Below are positions 13,046-25,147 of a DNA stretch of 64,000 nucleotides, one piece after another. Numbering within the stretch: the stretch's first letter is position 1; every line of letters starts with the position of its first letter. Below the pieces are notes generated by a model. It was given only the letters and a program-made list of their open reading frames with translations, ran no database searches and was not told where the DNA came from. The position numbers and the translations under genes are program-made. The stretch is from Paramecium pentaurelia (Eukaryota > Ciliophora > Oligohymenophorea > Peniculida > Parameciidae): assembly GCA_905183005.1 (NCBI GenBank), contig CAJJDO010000112.1, forward strand, positions 309,636 through 373,635. Direction: 5' to 3'.

Positions 13046-14376
13046 TCAATTATTCATTATAGTCGAACAAATTGGACTATCTTATTCACAATCTATCTAA
13101 GCAATCTAATAAAACATAGCAGCCAAAGTCCATGTTGGAGTAATATTACCAATCAACTTAGGAGATCTTATTATTTAGTTCTATTTAATTCCATATCCAT
13201 GACTCAATAAAGAATAAACATACAAAACTGAGAAATAATTTCCATTTGAATATTTATTCTTACTATAAATTTCATGTTGTTAAATTTCTTCATAACTCAA
13301 AGTACAGAATTTTACTGCATTAATAAAATATTATTCTAATGTATATTCTTCTAAATTTAAAAATTCAGCCATAAATTATACTCCTCCCAAACCATAAATT
13401 AATTCAGAATCTATTTCTGGTTAATAGACTCCATTAATACCACAATTTTCATAAATACATTTTGATTTATCATTATTAAGATATTGATTAATTAAGTCTA
13501 CACATTTATTTATATTTCCTGTTCCAATAATTATATAAGATGAATTATATTTATATGTGTTTCTATAACCATTATGAAAACAAGGAGATTAATAAACTAA
13601 GTTATTTTTATCTAGTTTTTTCATTTCATTTTCAAATATAACTTTTTTTGCTTAATCTATTCCATAATATAAATAGGATTAAGAGTATATCTTATATTAA
13701 TTGTGATTAGGAATTCTTAAATTTACTTCACTATTATCTATATTTTATTTAGGTTTAAAAGCCAATTAAGTAGATCCTCCTCCCAAATCAACAGTTAATG
13801 CATGTTCATTATCCGTTATTCCCAATTTACCTATCATATAGTTAATTGATAGCCACATATATGCTCCCTTTTGATCTTATAATGATATGTAATTACTTCC
13901 TCTTAACCTGTGATTATTCTACACCAATCATCTCTATGAAATAGGAATTTACTTGATCGAAAAATATCTCTTATTGTTGATATTATTTAAATCTAGTAAA
14001 ATGTTGGAATCATTCTCATTCCTGCAGTTGCAGCCAACATAATTGGAGTGTATTTATGCATATTATAAGGTACATTCTCATATGCAAATTAAATTAGATC
14101 ATCAATATAAGATTTCAAAGACTCTAAATCTTTTCCAAAAGAATCAATTCCTGGCTCAACCTTATATTCTAATGTCTTCTCAGTAATATTAATATAAGCC
14201 ATTGTTTTATTTTCTCGGCAACTCCAAGAATATACATAAACTCTTGTACCTGAACTTCCAGCATCGAACATTACTCCATAACAAGTAGTATCTCCATATT
14301 AGAACCAATTTAATGGTTAGTAATGTTGATCAATAAGGTATGAGAGTGCAGGTGCAATAATATAAAAGATTATCAT
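13046..14376 (-). CDS. Ecto-nucleoside triphosphate diphosphohydrolase (apyrase, GDA1/CD39 family)
   Basis: Apyrases remove the gamma and beta phosphates of nucleotides outside the cell or in the secretory pathway. One 29-nt intron gives 434 codons (433 aa). The N-terminus MIIFYIIAPALSYL is a signal peptide or anchor. The apyrase-conserved regions are visible: ACR1 MFDAGSSGTRVYVYSW, ACR2 LAATAGMR, ACR3 ITGQEEGAYMWLSIN and ACR4 ALTVDLGGGSTQLAF. A later FMAEFLNLEEYTLEQYF and LLSHGYGI occupy the usual ACR5 area. The general base Glu lies in ACR3. The length is typical for soluble or single-anchor NTPDases, and no second C-terminal membrane helix is seen, so the enzyme is probably secreted or anchored only at the N-terminus. 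The intron splits ACR3 and its removal restores the motif exactly. Confidence 0.92.
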
Positions 14377-14436
14377 TTATTATTTAAATGAAACTAGAAT
14401 TATTATTATCATTTTTTCAAACTATTCAAATTATAA

Positions 14437-17400
14437 TCATTTTCTTAAATCTGTCAAAGATTTCACAATATTTGTCAATCTAGCAATTTCTAAATCTTTT
14501 GCTTCTATCAAATTTTCATAAAAAGCACTTCCACTAGATTATCCTGATTTTTATCTCATTGATAAATCTAATTTTGTATATTCACCTATCTAATTTTAAT
14601 AATTTCTAATTTCCTATTCATAATTCATTCTTTCTTAATTTAATAATTATTCCATCTTTCTTACTTCTTATTTTAGATTATTTATTTCCTCTTTCATTTA
14701 TTAATCCTATATATTATTAGTTTTCTAACGTTAAGAATTCTACATTTATTATTTCTCCAATTCTTTTCTATACTAAAAGTTTTCATTTTACAACAATTAT
14801 ATTTGTTTTACATATTATTCTGAAGTCTCTAAATTCTAATATTTTATAATAATACATGTACTTCTTATTTAAATTCTTCAAAATATTCAATTTTCTATCT
14901 GAATTCACTTACTTATAAATTCAATTATTTACATATTTTTTATGCTTTACTAATATAATATATAATAAAATACTCCAAATCATTATTTTTATCTTACAAA
15001 TCTTATTCTAATTATCTTAGTTAATTAATTTTTAATTCCAACTAAGCTTTTAAATTTCTAGCTTCTTCCTTTAGAATTTTATTTATTTCTTATTATTTAT
15101 TTAATTTATCCTTAAAATCTTATTCCATAGTATCTATTTATTTTGTGTATTACTTCTATAGTAAACTTAAATCATTTAATAACCTTAAAATCTCAAAACA
15201 ATAATTTACTTATCATTTTCATGTTTCAATTAATTAAATTATTGTTATAATTATTGATGTTTATGTTATAACTGTGATAACATTTAATCACTTCCTTCAT
15301 TATTATTTTCTAATTATTTTTTTATTTGATGTGCCTCAGTTAACTTATCTTCATAAGTTCTGATTACATCAATTTATTTTCTTGAAAAATCCTCTAATTC
15401 ACTTAATGTTTTATGTAATTACTTAATCTCTGTCTCTCTTAATTATAATTAACTTGATATATGTTATAATTCATCCTATAACTCTTCTATTTAAGTAACA
15501 GCATCTTCATGTTATTTCTTATTTTCTGTTTATAATTACAATAATTATTTTTTCTTTTCATCCAATTATTTTTTTAATGTTTACTTGTCTTATTCAGCTA
15601 ATTAATCTTAGGTTTGTCTTTAAGATTTGAGTTTCTAAAAATCTTTTTCAATAACATCCAATTATTATTTATATGTTTTATTTTCAAATTCCAATACTGA
15701 ATTCTTATCATTTAATTTTTCTATTATATCTTATTATTCCAATTATTTAGATTATTATAAATTTAAATATTCTCTTTTCTTATTATCCAATTCTTTTTCT
15801 ATTTATTCCATTGTTTATCTTTGTTTTTTATCTTATTACTCAAATAATTTAATATTCTATTCTTATTATGAAATTGTCAATTCTAATTCTTAAATTAAAT
15901 TATCTTTTTCTTCTTTTTATTACATTAATTCTTATTATGCTAATTTTAATTTACGCATCAATTACTCATTATCATTATGTAATCCTTATGTTAATTATTG
16001 AAGTTTTGCCAATTATTCATTAAGTTATTCATTCTCTTAAATTAACTTTTCAGTTTATTCTGAATAAAACTTTTTCAATTGATCCAATTATTATAACCAA
16101 TTTTATCTTTATTGTTTCATTTCAATAGACATTTATTATTCAATATCAATACCATTCAAATTTACATGTATCGAATCAATTTCATTTTTACAAAATTTAA
16201 GTAATTTTAATGCCTCATTTGAATCAGCCATATTCTAAAGTTCATTCAATATAATTATTAATCTATTTAAACCTTCTTCCAATATAATTTTAATTTTAGT
16301 ACTCTATGATTATATTTATTCAAATTATGTTGATTTCTTTTTTAATTAAACTGCTAAATCATTTAATCTTTATTAAACCTTTGAATTGTGTCTTTCAATT
16401 GATAATTGTAATTCAGAATCCATCAAATCATCAGGAACTATAAATACAGGTATCTCAGAATTAAAAGCTCTATCTAATTCTTTATTTCTTGTATCCTTAG
16501 CTTTTTTAACTATACTTTATAATTATTGTAATTGATATTACAATTATTTATTATCAGTTTATTTTTATTCATACTATTATTATTCCAATCTTACTTATTC
16601 AAGTTATATTTCAAGTCCTTTGATTAAATTTTCAACTATTTCTTCTTTGTGTTATATGATCTAAGTTAAATCACGAACTATATTGGAAACATTCAAAGAT
16701 ATCATTTAGGCATCATCAGTCATCAATTGTTCATAATCATATGCTGATTCCTATTAATTTACATATTGTGAGAGAAAAGTCTTTGTTTATTAAGATAATG
16801 CTTAAAGTGTATTGATTAATTACTATTGAAAACGAGGTTGTTTATTTGAACTAGAATACTTAGTAGCACTTGAATATTTTTAAGCACTATTATATTATTA
16901 TTTAGTTGGAGATTTTAATAAGGAAGGTTACTACAATTGTTATTGATATTATTTCAATTAATCCTCTTTCATTTACAATTCATCCAACAATATTTATTTA
17001 TCATCTTTTGATTATTTTAATTCTTTTATTAGACGATCTGCTACTTCTTATAATTCTTGAGTTAGTTTTTATTCATGTTATAACATTTTTTAATAGACAA
17101 CATCCTATTAGGATTATTTGAGATATTCAATTTTAGATTGCAATTATTCATTAACTTTAATTTGTTATTTTATTGTTCCTATGATTGTTTATTCATTAGG
17201 TGTAACATTTAATAGAGATGCCAAATTAATGAGTAATTAATTTGAACCTTCTTACTATTTCTTTTAGAGTATTGTATATTTATCAAATAGAGATACTAAT
17301 TTTCTACCATAACATACACAAGAGTATTGTAGTTAAGTAATAAGATCTTTATCATTTTTATATTCTTTTATAACTGGGAGTGAGTCAAATAGTTAATTTG

Positions 17401-17440
17401 AATAAGTTTGGATTTTCAAAAAATCGTTGTCTAATTTCAT
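14437..17440 (-). CDS. Long Gln-rich coiled-coil protein, about 977 aa
   Basis: Three introns (26, 24 and 20 nt) give 978 codons from ATG at 17440 to TGA at 14437-14439. Apart from the first ~100 residues (a small globular-looking head with LLINLASLLNVTPNEQ) and a short middle segment (IPVFIVPDDLMDSELQL), the protein is continuous heptad-repeat helix, extremely rich in Gln, Lys, Glu and Leu. Many of the Gln codons are TAA/TAG. It ends with a compact YENLIEAKDLEIARLTNIV segment. This architecture suggests a cytoskeletal, basal-body or cortical scaffold, but I recognise no diagnostic domain, so that role is inference. It is followed closely on the other side by the apyrase start (60 bp). Confidence 0.8.
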
Positions 17441-17558
17441 TCGTTATTTAATTAAATAAAACAATATATTAGAAATATACTTAGATCTTCATAATATTTA
17501 TATAATATATACATTAATAGTTTGATTGCATATTAAATAAAACAAATAATAATATATA

Positions 17559-19163
17559 TCATATATCTAAATTATATATTTTCACTCTAATTTCTTAATA
17601 ATGACTTGGCATAATCTCATTAATAGGTTTTCCATCCAAAAATTATTAGATACTATTACTATTTATAACCTAATAATAATAAGTTAAATAATCCAATAAC
17701 AAAATACCAGTTTCATTTTATTCATTTATTCTAAGTTAATGATTCAATTCTCTAATAATCTCTTTTAAAATAGATATATCACCCTATTAAGATATTCCAT
17801 AAAATTCTTTATATTTAAGATAGGATTCTCTAAATTAATATTTATTAAGTATAGCAATCACAAATTAATGATTAAAATTAATCACTTTAATATTATTAAT
17901 TCCTTTTTCATATGCTTCTTTTAGCTTGTAATAAATATTACACATACTTTATTCATAATTTCCATCACTTCTCTACCAAAATATCCTATAATCTTCTCTT
18001 TCAATCTTGGAGATTATAGATATTTTATATGATCAATCAATTAACAAGTACGATAGACAAATTTACATTAATTCAACAAATTGCAAATTATTTCTTCTGC
18101 TTGAGATTCTATATTCAAAATTAAAGGAAATAATACCATAATGAAAACTTTAGTATGTGTGTTAAATTATTGTTCCCATTTTTTCTTTTACTTAATTCGA
18201 TTTTTAATGCTTATGTGAAGTAGATCCACTTCTTGTACATTGCTATGTTTAATTCACTCTAACAACATTAATATTAGTAATTGATTTATTGAATGAATTA
18301 CTAACTAAAGCTCCTCTCATTTTATTTAAGGCAGTTGTATTTCTACGTAAAAAAAGTGGATGTTAATCAATTTCAATCAAAGATAACCTCTGATTTTCAT
18401 CCACTTACAAGGCTCTCCTTAAAAAATCTTTTGATTCCTCTGATATAGGAACGTTACGATTAAAATGTAATTATGATACAGATTCTTAAAATTCACTTTC
18501 AGAATTTATTACCCATGGACATTAACCATATAACATTTAATAATAGACAACGCCAATACTCCATATATCACTCTTCTCAGAATATTTATTCTCTAAATAA
18601 CTTTCAGGACTCATATAAATAGGAGTACCTACTTTATAAAATACTTTCTCTTTTGGAGCCTTTATCATTTTAGAGAAACCATAATCAGCTAATTTTGGAA
18701 CTGAATTCTTTATTAAGATATTTGTTGGTTTAATATCTCTATGAATTACTCCTTTTCTAATTTACTCTTTAAATCCATTGATTATATGTCTCAATATTTT
18801 AAAGGCTTCAACTTCAGGTATTATACCTTATTATTAAATAAGTTTGCCTAAATCCCCTTAATTACAATATTCAGTGATTATGTATGTATTGTTATTAGTA
18901 TGATAATAATCATGCAATTTGATAACATTGACTGACTATATTAATTTGAGTGCATTGATCTCTTAATTAATCAACTATCTCTCTATCTCATTACTTATTG
19001 CTTTCACATCAATTACTTTTACAGCAACAACTTCTCCATTGTTCTCATCTTTCCCCTTATACACCTTAGAACTGTATCCACGTCCAATCTACTCATGCAT
19101 TAAATATGTATAATGTTCAATTTTCTTCTTTGGAATAAGGTTTTATTATGTTTGGGGCAACAT
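17559..19163 (-). CDS. Serine/threonine protein kinase, Atg1/ULK-like
   Basis: Introns of 28 and 23 nt give 518 codons (517 aa). The kinase domain covers roughly residues 10-280: Gly loop IGRGYSSKVYKG, Lys in VVAVKVI, catalytic loop VIHRDIKPTNIL, activation segment ending GTPIYMSPES, then DIWSIGVVYYQML and QRLSLIEIDQHPLF. The metal-binding DFG is DYG (LADYGFSK), an uncommon substitution also seen in some active kinases. The Gly loop and the helix C Glu resemble Atg1/ULK kinases. The C-terminal ~230 residues are helical (AEEIICNLLNQC, LKEAYEKGINNIKVIN), as expected for an Atg1-type early-autophagy-targeting region, although I cannot confirm homology there. The start chosen is MLPQTQQNLIPKKK, just before the domain. 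It ends about 120 bp from the start of the coiled-coil gene. Confidence 0.85.
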
Positions 19164-19180
19164 TTAGTATATAAATAAAA

Positions 19181-21242
19181 TCAATCATCATCAGGTTTTA
19201 TTCTTTTAAAACAACTCTCCCCAAAAATTATCCCACTTAGTTTTTAATCCCTCAAATGTGTCTCATCATCTTCCTCCTCATCTTCCTTCCTTCTCCTGAT
19301 TATCTTACTAAAATCTAATTTAATATCCTCCTTCTCCAAAACTACTTATTATTCTTAATGCTCTTCTGAATCTTCATAATCTCTTGAATAATCTATTATT
19401 AACTTTCCATCAACAATCTAATCATTTTGATCTAATAGTCGCACAAAAAGATGATGATTTTAACAATTTAAAGTTTTCACAATCAAGATCTAAAAAATTA
19501 ATTTGATTTCTTACTAAATGTTAACTTAGATTATTTTTAAGTTTAATAAACTTCAATATGTCTTTTATTTATCCTTCTAAAATTCCATCCATTCTTTTAC
19601 TCACAGCCAATAACACTAAGGAATTACAATAAGGCTTCAAAATTTCAGATATTGTTGTAGTACTAATATACTTAAAATGTTTTAAGCCTGACATTAATAA
19701 AAATTTGTCTTTAATCTATTACTTTGATTATTAGATTAAAATATTAAGAATGTAATTTGAAAGTATAACAAGATCTTATGTTATTGACTTTTATTACTAG
19801 CATATCCACTATACTAATTCTTATAATACAAGAGCAGCAGAAAAATTCAAAGGCTATAATAAACATCTCCTTAACCATTCTATGCATTATTTTTATACTG
19901 TAGGATTTGAACAAATAATTTCAACAATATCAATTATTATATTATTCAAATTATTCACTTAACAGAATAATAGACCTTCCATACATTACCAAAATATATC
20001 ATGATTATTAATTAAGAAATCTTATAAATATTATTAATTTTAATTTGCTATCATTATTGTTATTTGTAATGTTGTAAAACAAACTTATGATGATAATTAT
20101 TGTTAAACTTTTAATAAAGTATTTTAATACAATATTTTGAGTAAATTAGCTTAAGTAATGATATCCAAAAATGCATCATTCAATTATTTTATTGCTAAAA
20201 ATGGTTTGAATTATAAAAAAAATTCATTAATAAATTTACATTTTACTTCAAAGTCATCCATAATTTTCTCTAAAAACTTTTCAAATTAATCTTTATGATG
20301 TATTAGTAAACTTTCCAATATTTTTGAATTATTTTCATGTATATAAAAATTGAACTCATTATATAAAGGGTCTTCAATATAAAGATAATAAGCCATAACA
20401 CTTTCTTTCAAATATGATAATCTATAATTAAAATGAATCTTCTCTATAGTTTCCTCTTCAAACTCAGTTATTTTATGAAATCTTAATTGATTTTTTAAAA
20501 AATTTCTATATGAAACTCTTTAAGGTCCTTTATTCTCAGAATGATCTATAAACAAATAAAGAATAATTATTACATTCCATAATGCCAAACAATGTCATAT
20601 AATATTTTTCACTTAATAAACTTTTCATCACACTTTCATTTTTTATATAAACTACAATACTCTACCAAAAATACTTAGACTTCTAATCACATAATGTAAT
20701 TATTCAAGAACATGATAATTTGATTGTATTTCAGCATCTTCAAAAATTCTTTTGATTGCTTCCATGAATTAATTTCTAGGATCATTAGTTATTTTCTAAA
20801 TAATTAATTCTGGGCTATCACTTATCTATGATAAAATTGCTTCTAAATTTTATTGGGAAGGTAAAATTGGATATGTTGATTCAATATCATCATAACGAAA
20901 ATGCCTTTTTTATAATTAATTCCAAATTTCTAATGCATACCTTGAATCAATAAAACTAATTGCTATATCTAAATTGATTTCACTTTCCTACCATTAAATA
21001 ATATTGTCTCCCTAGAACTCATATATAGTCTCAGGATTCACCTTTAGATTCAGGCACTATTCTTCTTTATTTGTAATCAAATGACCAAATTACACTAGAT
21101 TGCAACATTACTTTTTTTATGTTTCTAAGATGCACCTTATGAAAGTGGCACCATCTGTATGCACAATTTACACATACCCTATACAAAACTCCTCCCATTA
21201 ACCTTGAAGCACATAGATTTTAGCTCTCTACTAGTTATTCAT
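19181..21242 (-). CDS. Protein phosphatase 4 regulatory subunit 3 (SMEK/PSY2 family)
   Basis: One 25-nt intron gives exactly 679 codons (678 aa). PP4R3 recruits the PP4 catalytic subunit to substrates in DNA repair and cell-cycle control. The N-terminus is an EVH1/PH-like domain: RAKIYVLQGQWEEFCIGYV, then IYEFQGDNIIQWQE, then LDIAISFIDSRYALEIW with the family's Trp-containing helix. The SMEK helical repeats follow (NLEAILSQISDSPELIIQ..., ILEGQIKDILKFIKL, NNLSQHLILIVKTL, LFVRLLDQND, matching the conserved segment near the end of the SMEK domain). The C-terminus is short, acidic and basic by turns (DFSKIIRRRKEDEEEDDE) and ends KRIKPDDD. The intron lies inside the conserved helical block and its removal restores it. 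It ends 18 bp from the ATG of the downstream kinase. Confidence 0.85.
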
Positions 21243-21571
21243 TTATTATTAATGCATTTTAATATTAAATTCACTCATAATTAAATAATTAAATACTTTT
21301 CTAAATATATAATATTTCTTTCTCTAATTTTATTTTAATGTTTCCTCTTAATCTAAATATCACTTAGAATTCATATATTTTTTATTTATTTTTTCTCTTA
21401 TAAATTTTATATTATAAATGATAATTCTATTATAATTAATATAAATCTGACATGAATTTTTAATAAGAAGCTTTACATACTGTTAATACTATCTTTATAT
21501 ATATAGAATAAAGTTAGAATGAAAGAATAAAAATCCTTTTGAATGGATATTAAGAATAAATTTTAAAGAAA

Positions 21572-22692
21572 ATGTTTGAATTAGATGAATAAGAAGATGA
21601 TATTAAAATTAAAGAAATTTATTTGCAGAAATTGAAAAAATTACTTTACTTTGCTCAAAATTCAGCTAATCTTAGTTAGGTATGGAAATTATTTTCTTCT
21701 CAAATTTATTAATAATAAGATCAATTTATAGAATTATTGAAGCAATTTCCAAATTTGATTCAATTATATTTAAATTAAAAATTTATTACTGTGAGTACAT
21801 TACTAGGTGAAAGTTGTACAGAATTATTCTCTCATTAACTTATTACTTTTTAAATTCAATTATAACTTGATTATACAAAATATAAAGATAACTTTGAAAA
21901 GGAAGATTGTGTTGGATGTATTACATATGTGTCTCCTGAAATTGAAGATTCAAAACTCTTTAAAATAGTAATGAAATTAAAAGGGTTTACTGATAAAATT
22001 AAATAATTAAATGAATTAATAAAAAATGTAAATTTAGATTCAGATCTATTAAAATTCACTTTTCAGAATAACAATTAAACAGTTACATTTTGGAGTTATG
22101 ATGATTAAATTAGTTATTAAGTTACAACAAAGTAATCAAAAATTTATTATTAATTAGATTAACTTTAGAAGATTAACCTATATTTGAATAAAGAATATAT
22201 CTGCAAAAAAATATGATAATATAATTAACTAAGCATTTTCATCTAATTATCAATGGTTTTGGAAATGGTAATAAATAGAAGTAAGATTATAATTAACATT
22301 TCACTCCTTTAATGATTAAGAAAGAAGAATGTTAGATCAAGCCTCTTGTTAAAACTGATAATTAATAATGGATTTCCATAAATAATGGATTTGAAGATGT
22401 GATATTTTAAACAAATGAATTTCCATTAAAATTATCAGAATATTAAACATTACCTAAAGGATTAGAAGTAATATTATAAAATGATGGCTTTGGCTATTAT
22501 ATCACAGTTATAGGAGACTGCTCAACATATTATCCAAGAATTAAAAGCAAGAGAAGTAAAGATCAATTATTATAATTGATTACTTGTTAAGAAAATTTTA
22601 ATTTGGGAATCATTTATTAAGAGAATATAAGATTATTATTAAATTCTAATTTAGTTCCAGTTTGGAATGGAACATAAATTTTTGATTTATGA
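21572..22692 (+). CDS. Unknown protein, 364 aa
   Basis: One 26-nt intron gives 365 codons from MFELDEQEDD to the TGA at 22690-22692. The N-terminal third is helical (LKKLLYFAQNSANLSQVWKL, FIELLKQFPNLIQLYL). The C-terminal half is beta-rich with many aromatic and Gly residues (LIINGFGNGN, GLEVILQNDGFGYYITV, VPVWNGTQIFDL). There are no obvious catalytic motifs, signal peptide or membrane segments. The single intron removes an apparent frameshift exactly, so the gene looks intact. It converges on the minus-strand gene with a 13-bp gap. No family was recognised. Confidence 0.65.
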
Positions 22693-22705
22693 ATTAATTA
22701 TTTTA

Positions 22706-23815
22706 TCAATTATTATTTAATAATAAATAGATCAAATTTATAGGATCCAGTATTTTAGACTTAAATATACCAAATAAATCTTTAATTTGATTATCTTCAA
22801 CATATTATGATAATTGTATATTTTTTAATATATATTTTGCCAATTAATCCATATTTTCAGAATTTTACAAAATCACAATTAGTATTGATCTAAAATCTTA
22901 TAATGAAATTTCTTGTAGATTGTGAGGATTAAAGAACTTATATATTCTAATTTTGTACTTTAATAAAAAAGTTAATTAAGGTTTGCTCTTTAAAATGCTG
23001 GCTAATAATAATCTATTTGAATAATCTAAATTAATTGTAATACACCTTTTCTTATTCATTATGAGGATTTATATCAAAAGCTAATAAAATTCTATCTTAA
23101 ATTATTTTTGATAATTCAGTAAAACTCAAATAAGATTCCCTTAAAATAAATTGATATATAAAAGGATCTATTTTTTAATTATTTTTATTATACTTTTTCC
23201 TTATTCTTTAATATCATAAATATCTTTATATTATTATGTATTTTTAACTAAAACCTTGAACTCTTTGATAGTATTCATTTCTTTGTATATTTCTTTCTTT
23301 GATTATCTAATCACTCTTGGATTTATAGTCAATTATTTTTGATGTTCAATAATATTGCTGATTATACTATTATTCATAGTAATTTCATCACATAATTGAC
23401 TTTCATCAGCTCTTCTAGTGTTTTAAGAATCCTATTCATAAGACTTTAATGTTTTCCTATACATAGCTTAAATATTCATAGCTCCTTAAGTAACTGTGGC
23501 TTATTTCATAATTTCTAAATCACCTTCTGTAAATATATTATCTAATTTATTAAAATGCAACAATTCTTATTTCGTAGAATCATTTAGTTCATACCTCTTT
23601 CTAGGTGTTTTTGTCAAATTTTAAAGATGAAAGGGTAACAATTTTTATAACTTCTTATCTGATTTCATCAAATCCATCATATAACTCTTGTACTTATAAT
23701 TTTTATAGCCTTTAACTTCAAGATATTTTGGAGTGTTTGTTATTTTCTATATTTTAGGAAGACTAAAATGTGAAGATGAAGTATTTCGAGAAATTTTGTT
23801 TTAAGACTCGTTCAT
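22706..23815 (-). CDS. Unknown protein with degenerate EF-hand-like C-terminal half, 353 aa
   Basis: Two introns (26 and 22 nt) give 354 codons from MNESQNKISRN to the TGA at 22706-22708. The first ~120 residues are basic and Ser/Gln-rich, probably disordered. The middle is helical (SIISNIIEHQKQLTINPRVIRQSKKEIY). The second half alternates helices and short loops of the kind LLAFDINPHNEQEKVYYNQF and ILQNSENMDQLAKYIL, which resemble EF-hand pairs that have lost the Ca2+ ligands. This resemblance is weak and the function is unknown. Both splice junctions restore reading without gaps. The 5' end faces a long gene-poor AT-rich stretch. Confidence 0.6.
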
Positions 23816-24772
23816 AAAATAGCTATATTAATTATATATTCTAAATAAAAGAAATAAAATTCATATTTTTACATCTATAATCTAAATAATGTTGTATAAT
23901 CTTAAATATCTTAATTATTTAAATAGTTTACTGATAATAAAATTTTCATTTACATAAATAAAATATTTTATATCATTTTTGATGAAACACAAACAGTCTT
24001 TTACCTTAAAATATAAGAAGTAAAAAATTTGTATTTAATTAAAAATTATAGAAATAGTTTTTAGAATAAATGTTTTGATACTAAATAATCTTTCCATTTA
24101 TTTATTTAAAACAATTGAAAATTAATTTATATTATATTTGTATATATAAAATTTATTTATACTTTTAAATATCTTAATATACTGATTCTAGATAATAGTC
24201 TTTATATATAAGTAGATAAACTATCAAAATATTTTCTTAAAAATTAAATTAAAGTAAAGAATTTTAACAACAGCAAAATTAATTCAAATATATAAATATT
24301 AAGGATTTTAATAAATTGTAAGATTAAAAGAGAGGAATTTATGAGATTATTGATATTGTTATAGATTACATTTATAAATCTTAAAATATAATAATTTTAA
24401 ACTACTTTAAATCCACTCTATCATTATATTTATTTCATATAAATTTTGATTAATTTTTTTATATATAATTGATTAATATATTAATCAAGTTGTTATAAAC
24501 GTATAAGATCAATCATATTAATTCAAATTTTTATCATTATTATGTACATCTAATCTTGATTGATCTTAGAGTAATTTTTCAACTTATTTGAATCTGCTTA
24601 AATGTGCATTTTCAGTATTAGTTAAAAAATTTAAAAATAATTGAAAAAAAAATTATGAAGAAATCTTAAAATAAATGAAAAATCCTAAGTTTCTATTTTA
24701 GAGATCTTAACATTATTAGTAAATAAATAGTGTTATTGTTTAGTTTATTAATTATTTTTAATCCTTCAATAG
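23816..24772. other. AT-rich region without a recognisable gene
   Basis: No open frame on either strand has family-like composition; the sequence is mostly poly-A/T and TA-rich runs. It presumably includes the promoter of the minus-strand gene that starts at 23815. Confidence 0.5.
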
Positions 24773-25147
24773 ATGGAGCATTCACAATTGTTTTTGGAGG
24801 ATTTAGCTTTTTTTTTCACAATAGGATAACTTTCACTATTTTCTGATAATAATCTTTCATTCTATTTAATAATCTTTCTAAGATTTGTAAAAATCTCATT
24901 TTGGTTGTTTTATATTTATTTATCAGTTTTGAGTCTAATGGAATTAAGATATATTATTACGATTGGAAATAAAAATTAGATTTTTTGTGGGTTTTATAAT
25001 GATGATTTTGAGAAGGATATCGATGATAGTTCATCTTAATTTATATATATATATATATTATTTATTACAATGATTTAAGCAATGAATAAAATAAATATAT
25101 ATATTTATATACATCATTCACTAGGTATATTAAAGGATATAAATTGA
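24773..25147 (+). CDS. Possible small membrane-protein ORF
   Basis: A plus-strand frame from MEHSQLFLEDLAFFF to a TGA at 25145-25147 encodes two or three hydrophobic stretches (for example FYLIIFLRFVKISFWLFYIYL) and an acidic patch (DDDFEKDIDDSSS type). It overlaps the 3' end of the convergent TGS1-like gene by about 34 nt and contains a TA-dinucleotide run, both of which count against it. It may be a relic of a membrane protein or chance. Confidence 0.25.
25042..25059. repeat. (TA)n dinucleotide run
   Basis: A perfect TA dinucleotide run of about nine units lies near the 3' end of the TGS1-like gene. Such runs are common in this AT-rich genome, and no function is implied. Confidence 0.8.

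Noticed and set aside
16906..17121. Hydrophobic plus-strand ORF inside the coiled-coil gene
   Set aside because: It is the antisense of Lys/Glu/Gln-rich heptads, which always read as Ile/Leu/Phe-rich on the other strand.
22195..22220. Apparent +1 frameshift at a run of seven A in the unknown gene at 21572-22692
   Set aside because: A normal 26-nt intron slightly upstream (near 22130-22155) joins the two frames and closes the gene at exactly 365 codons.
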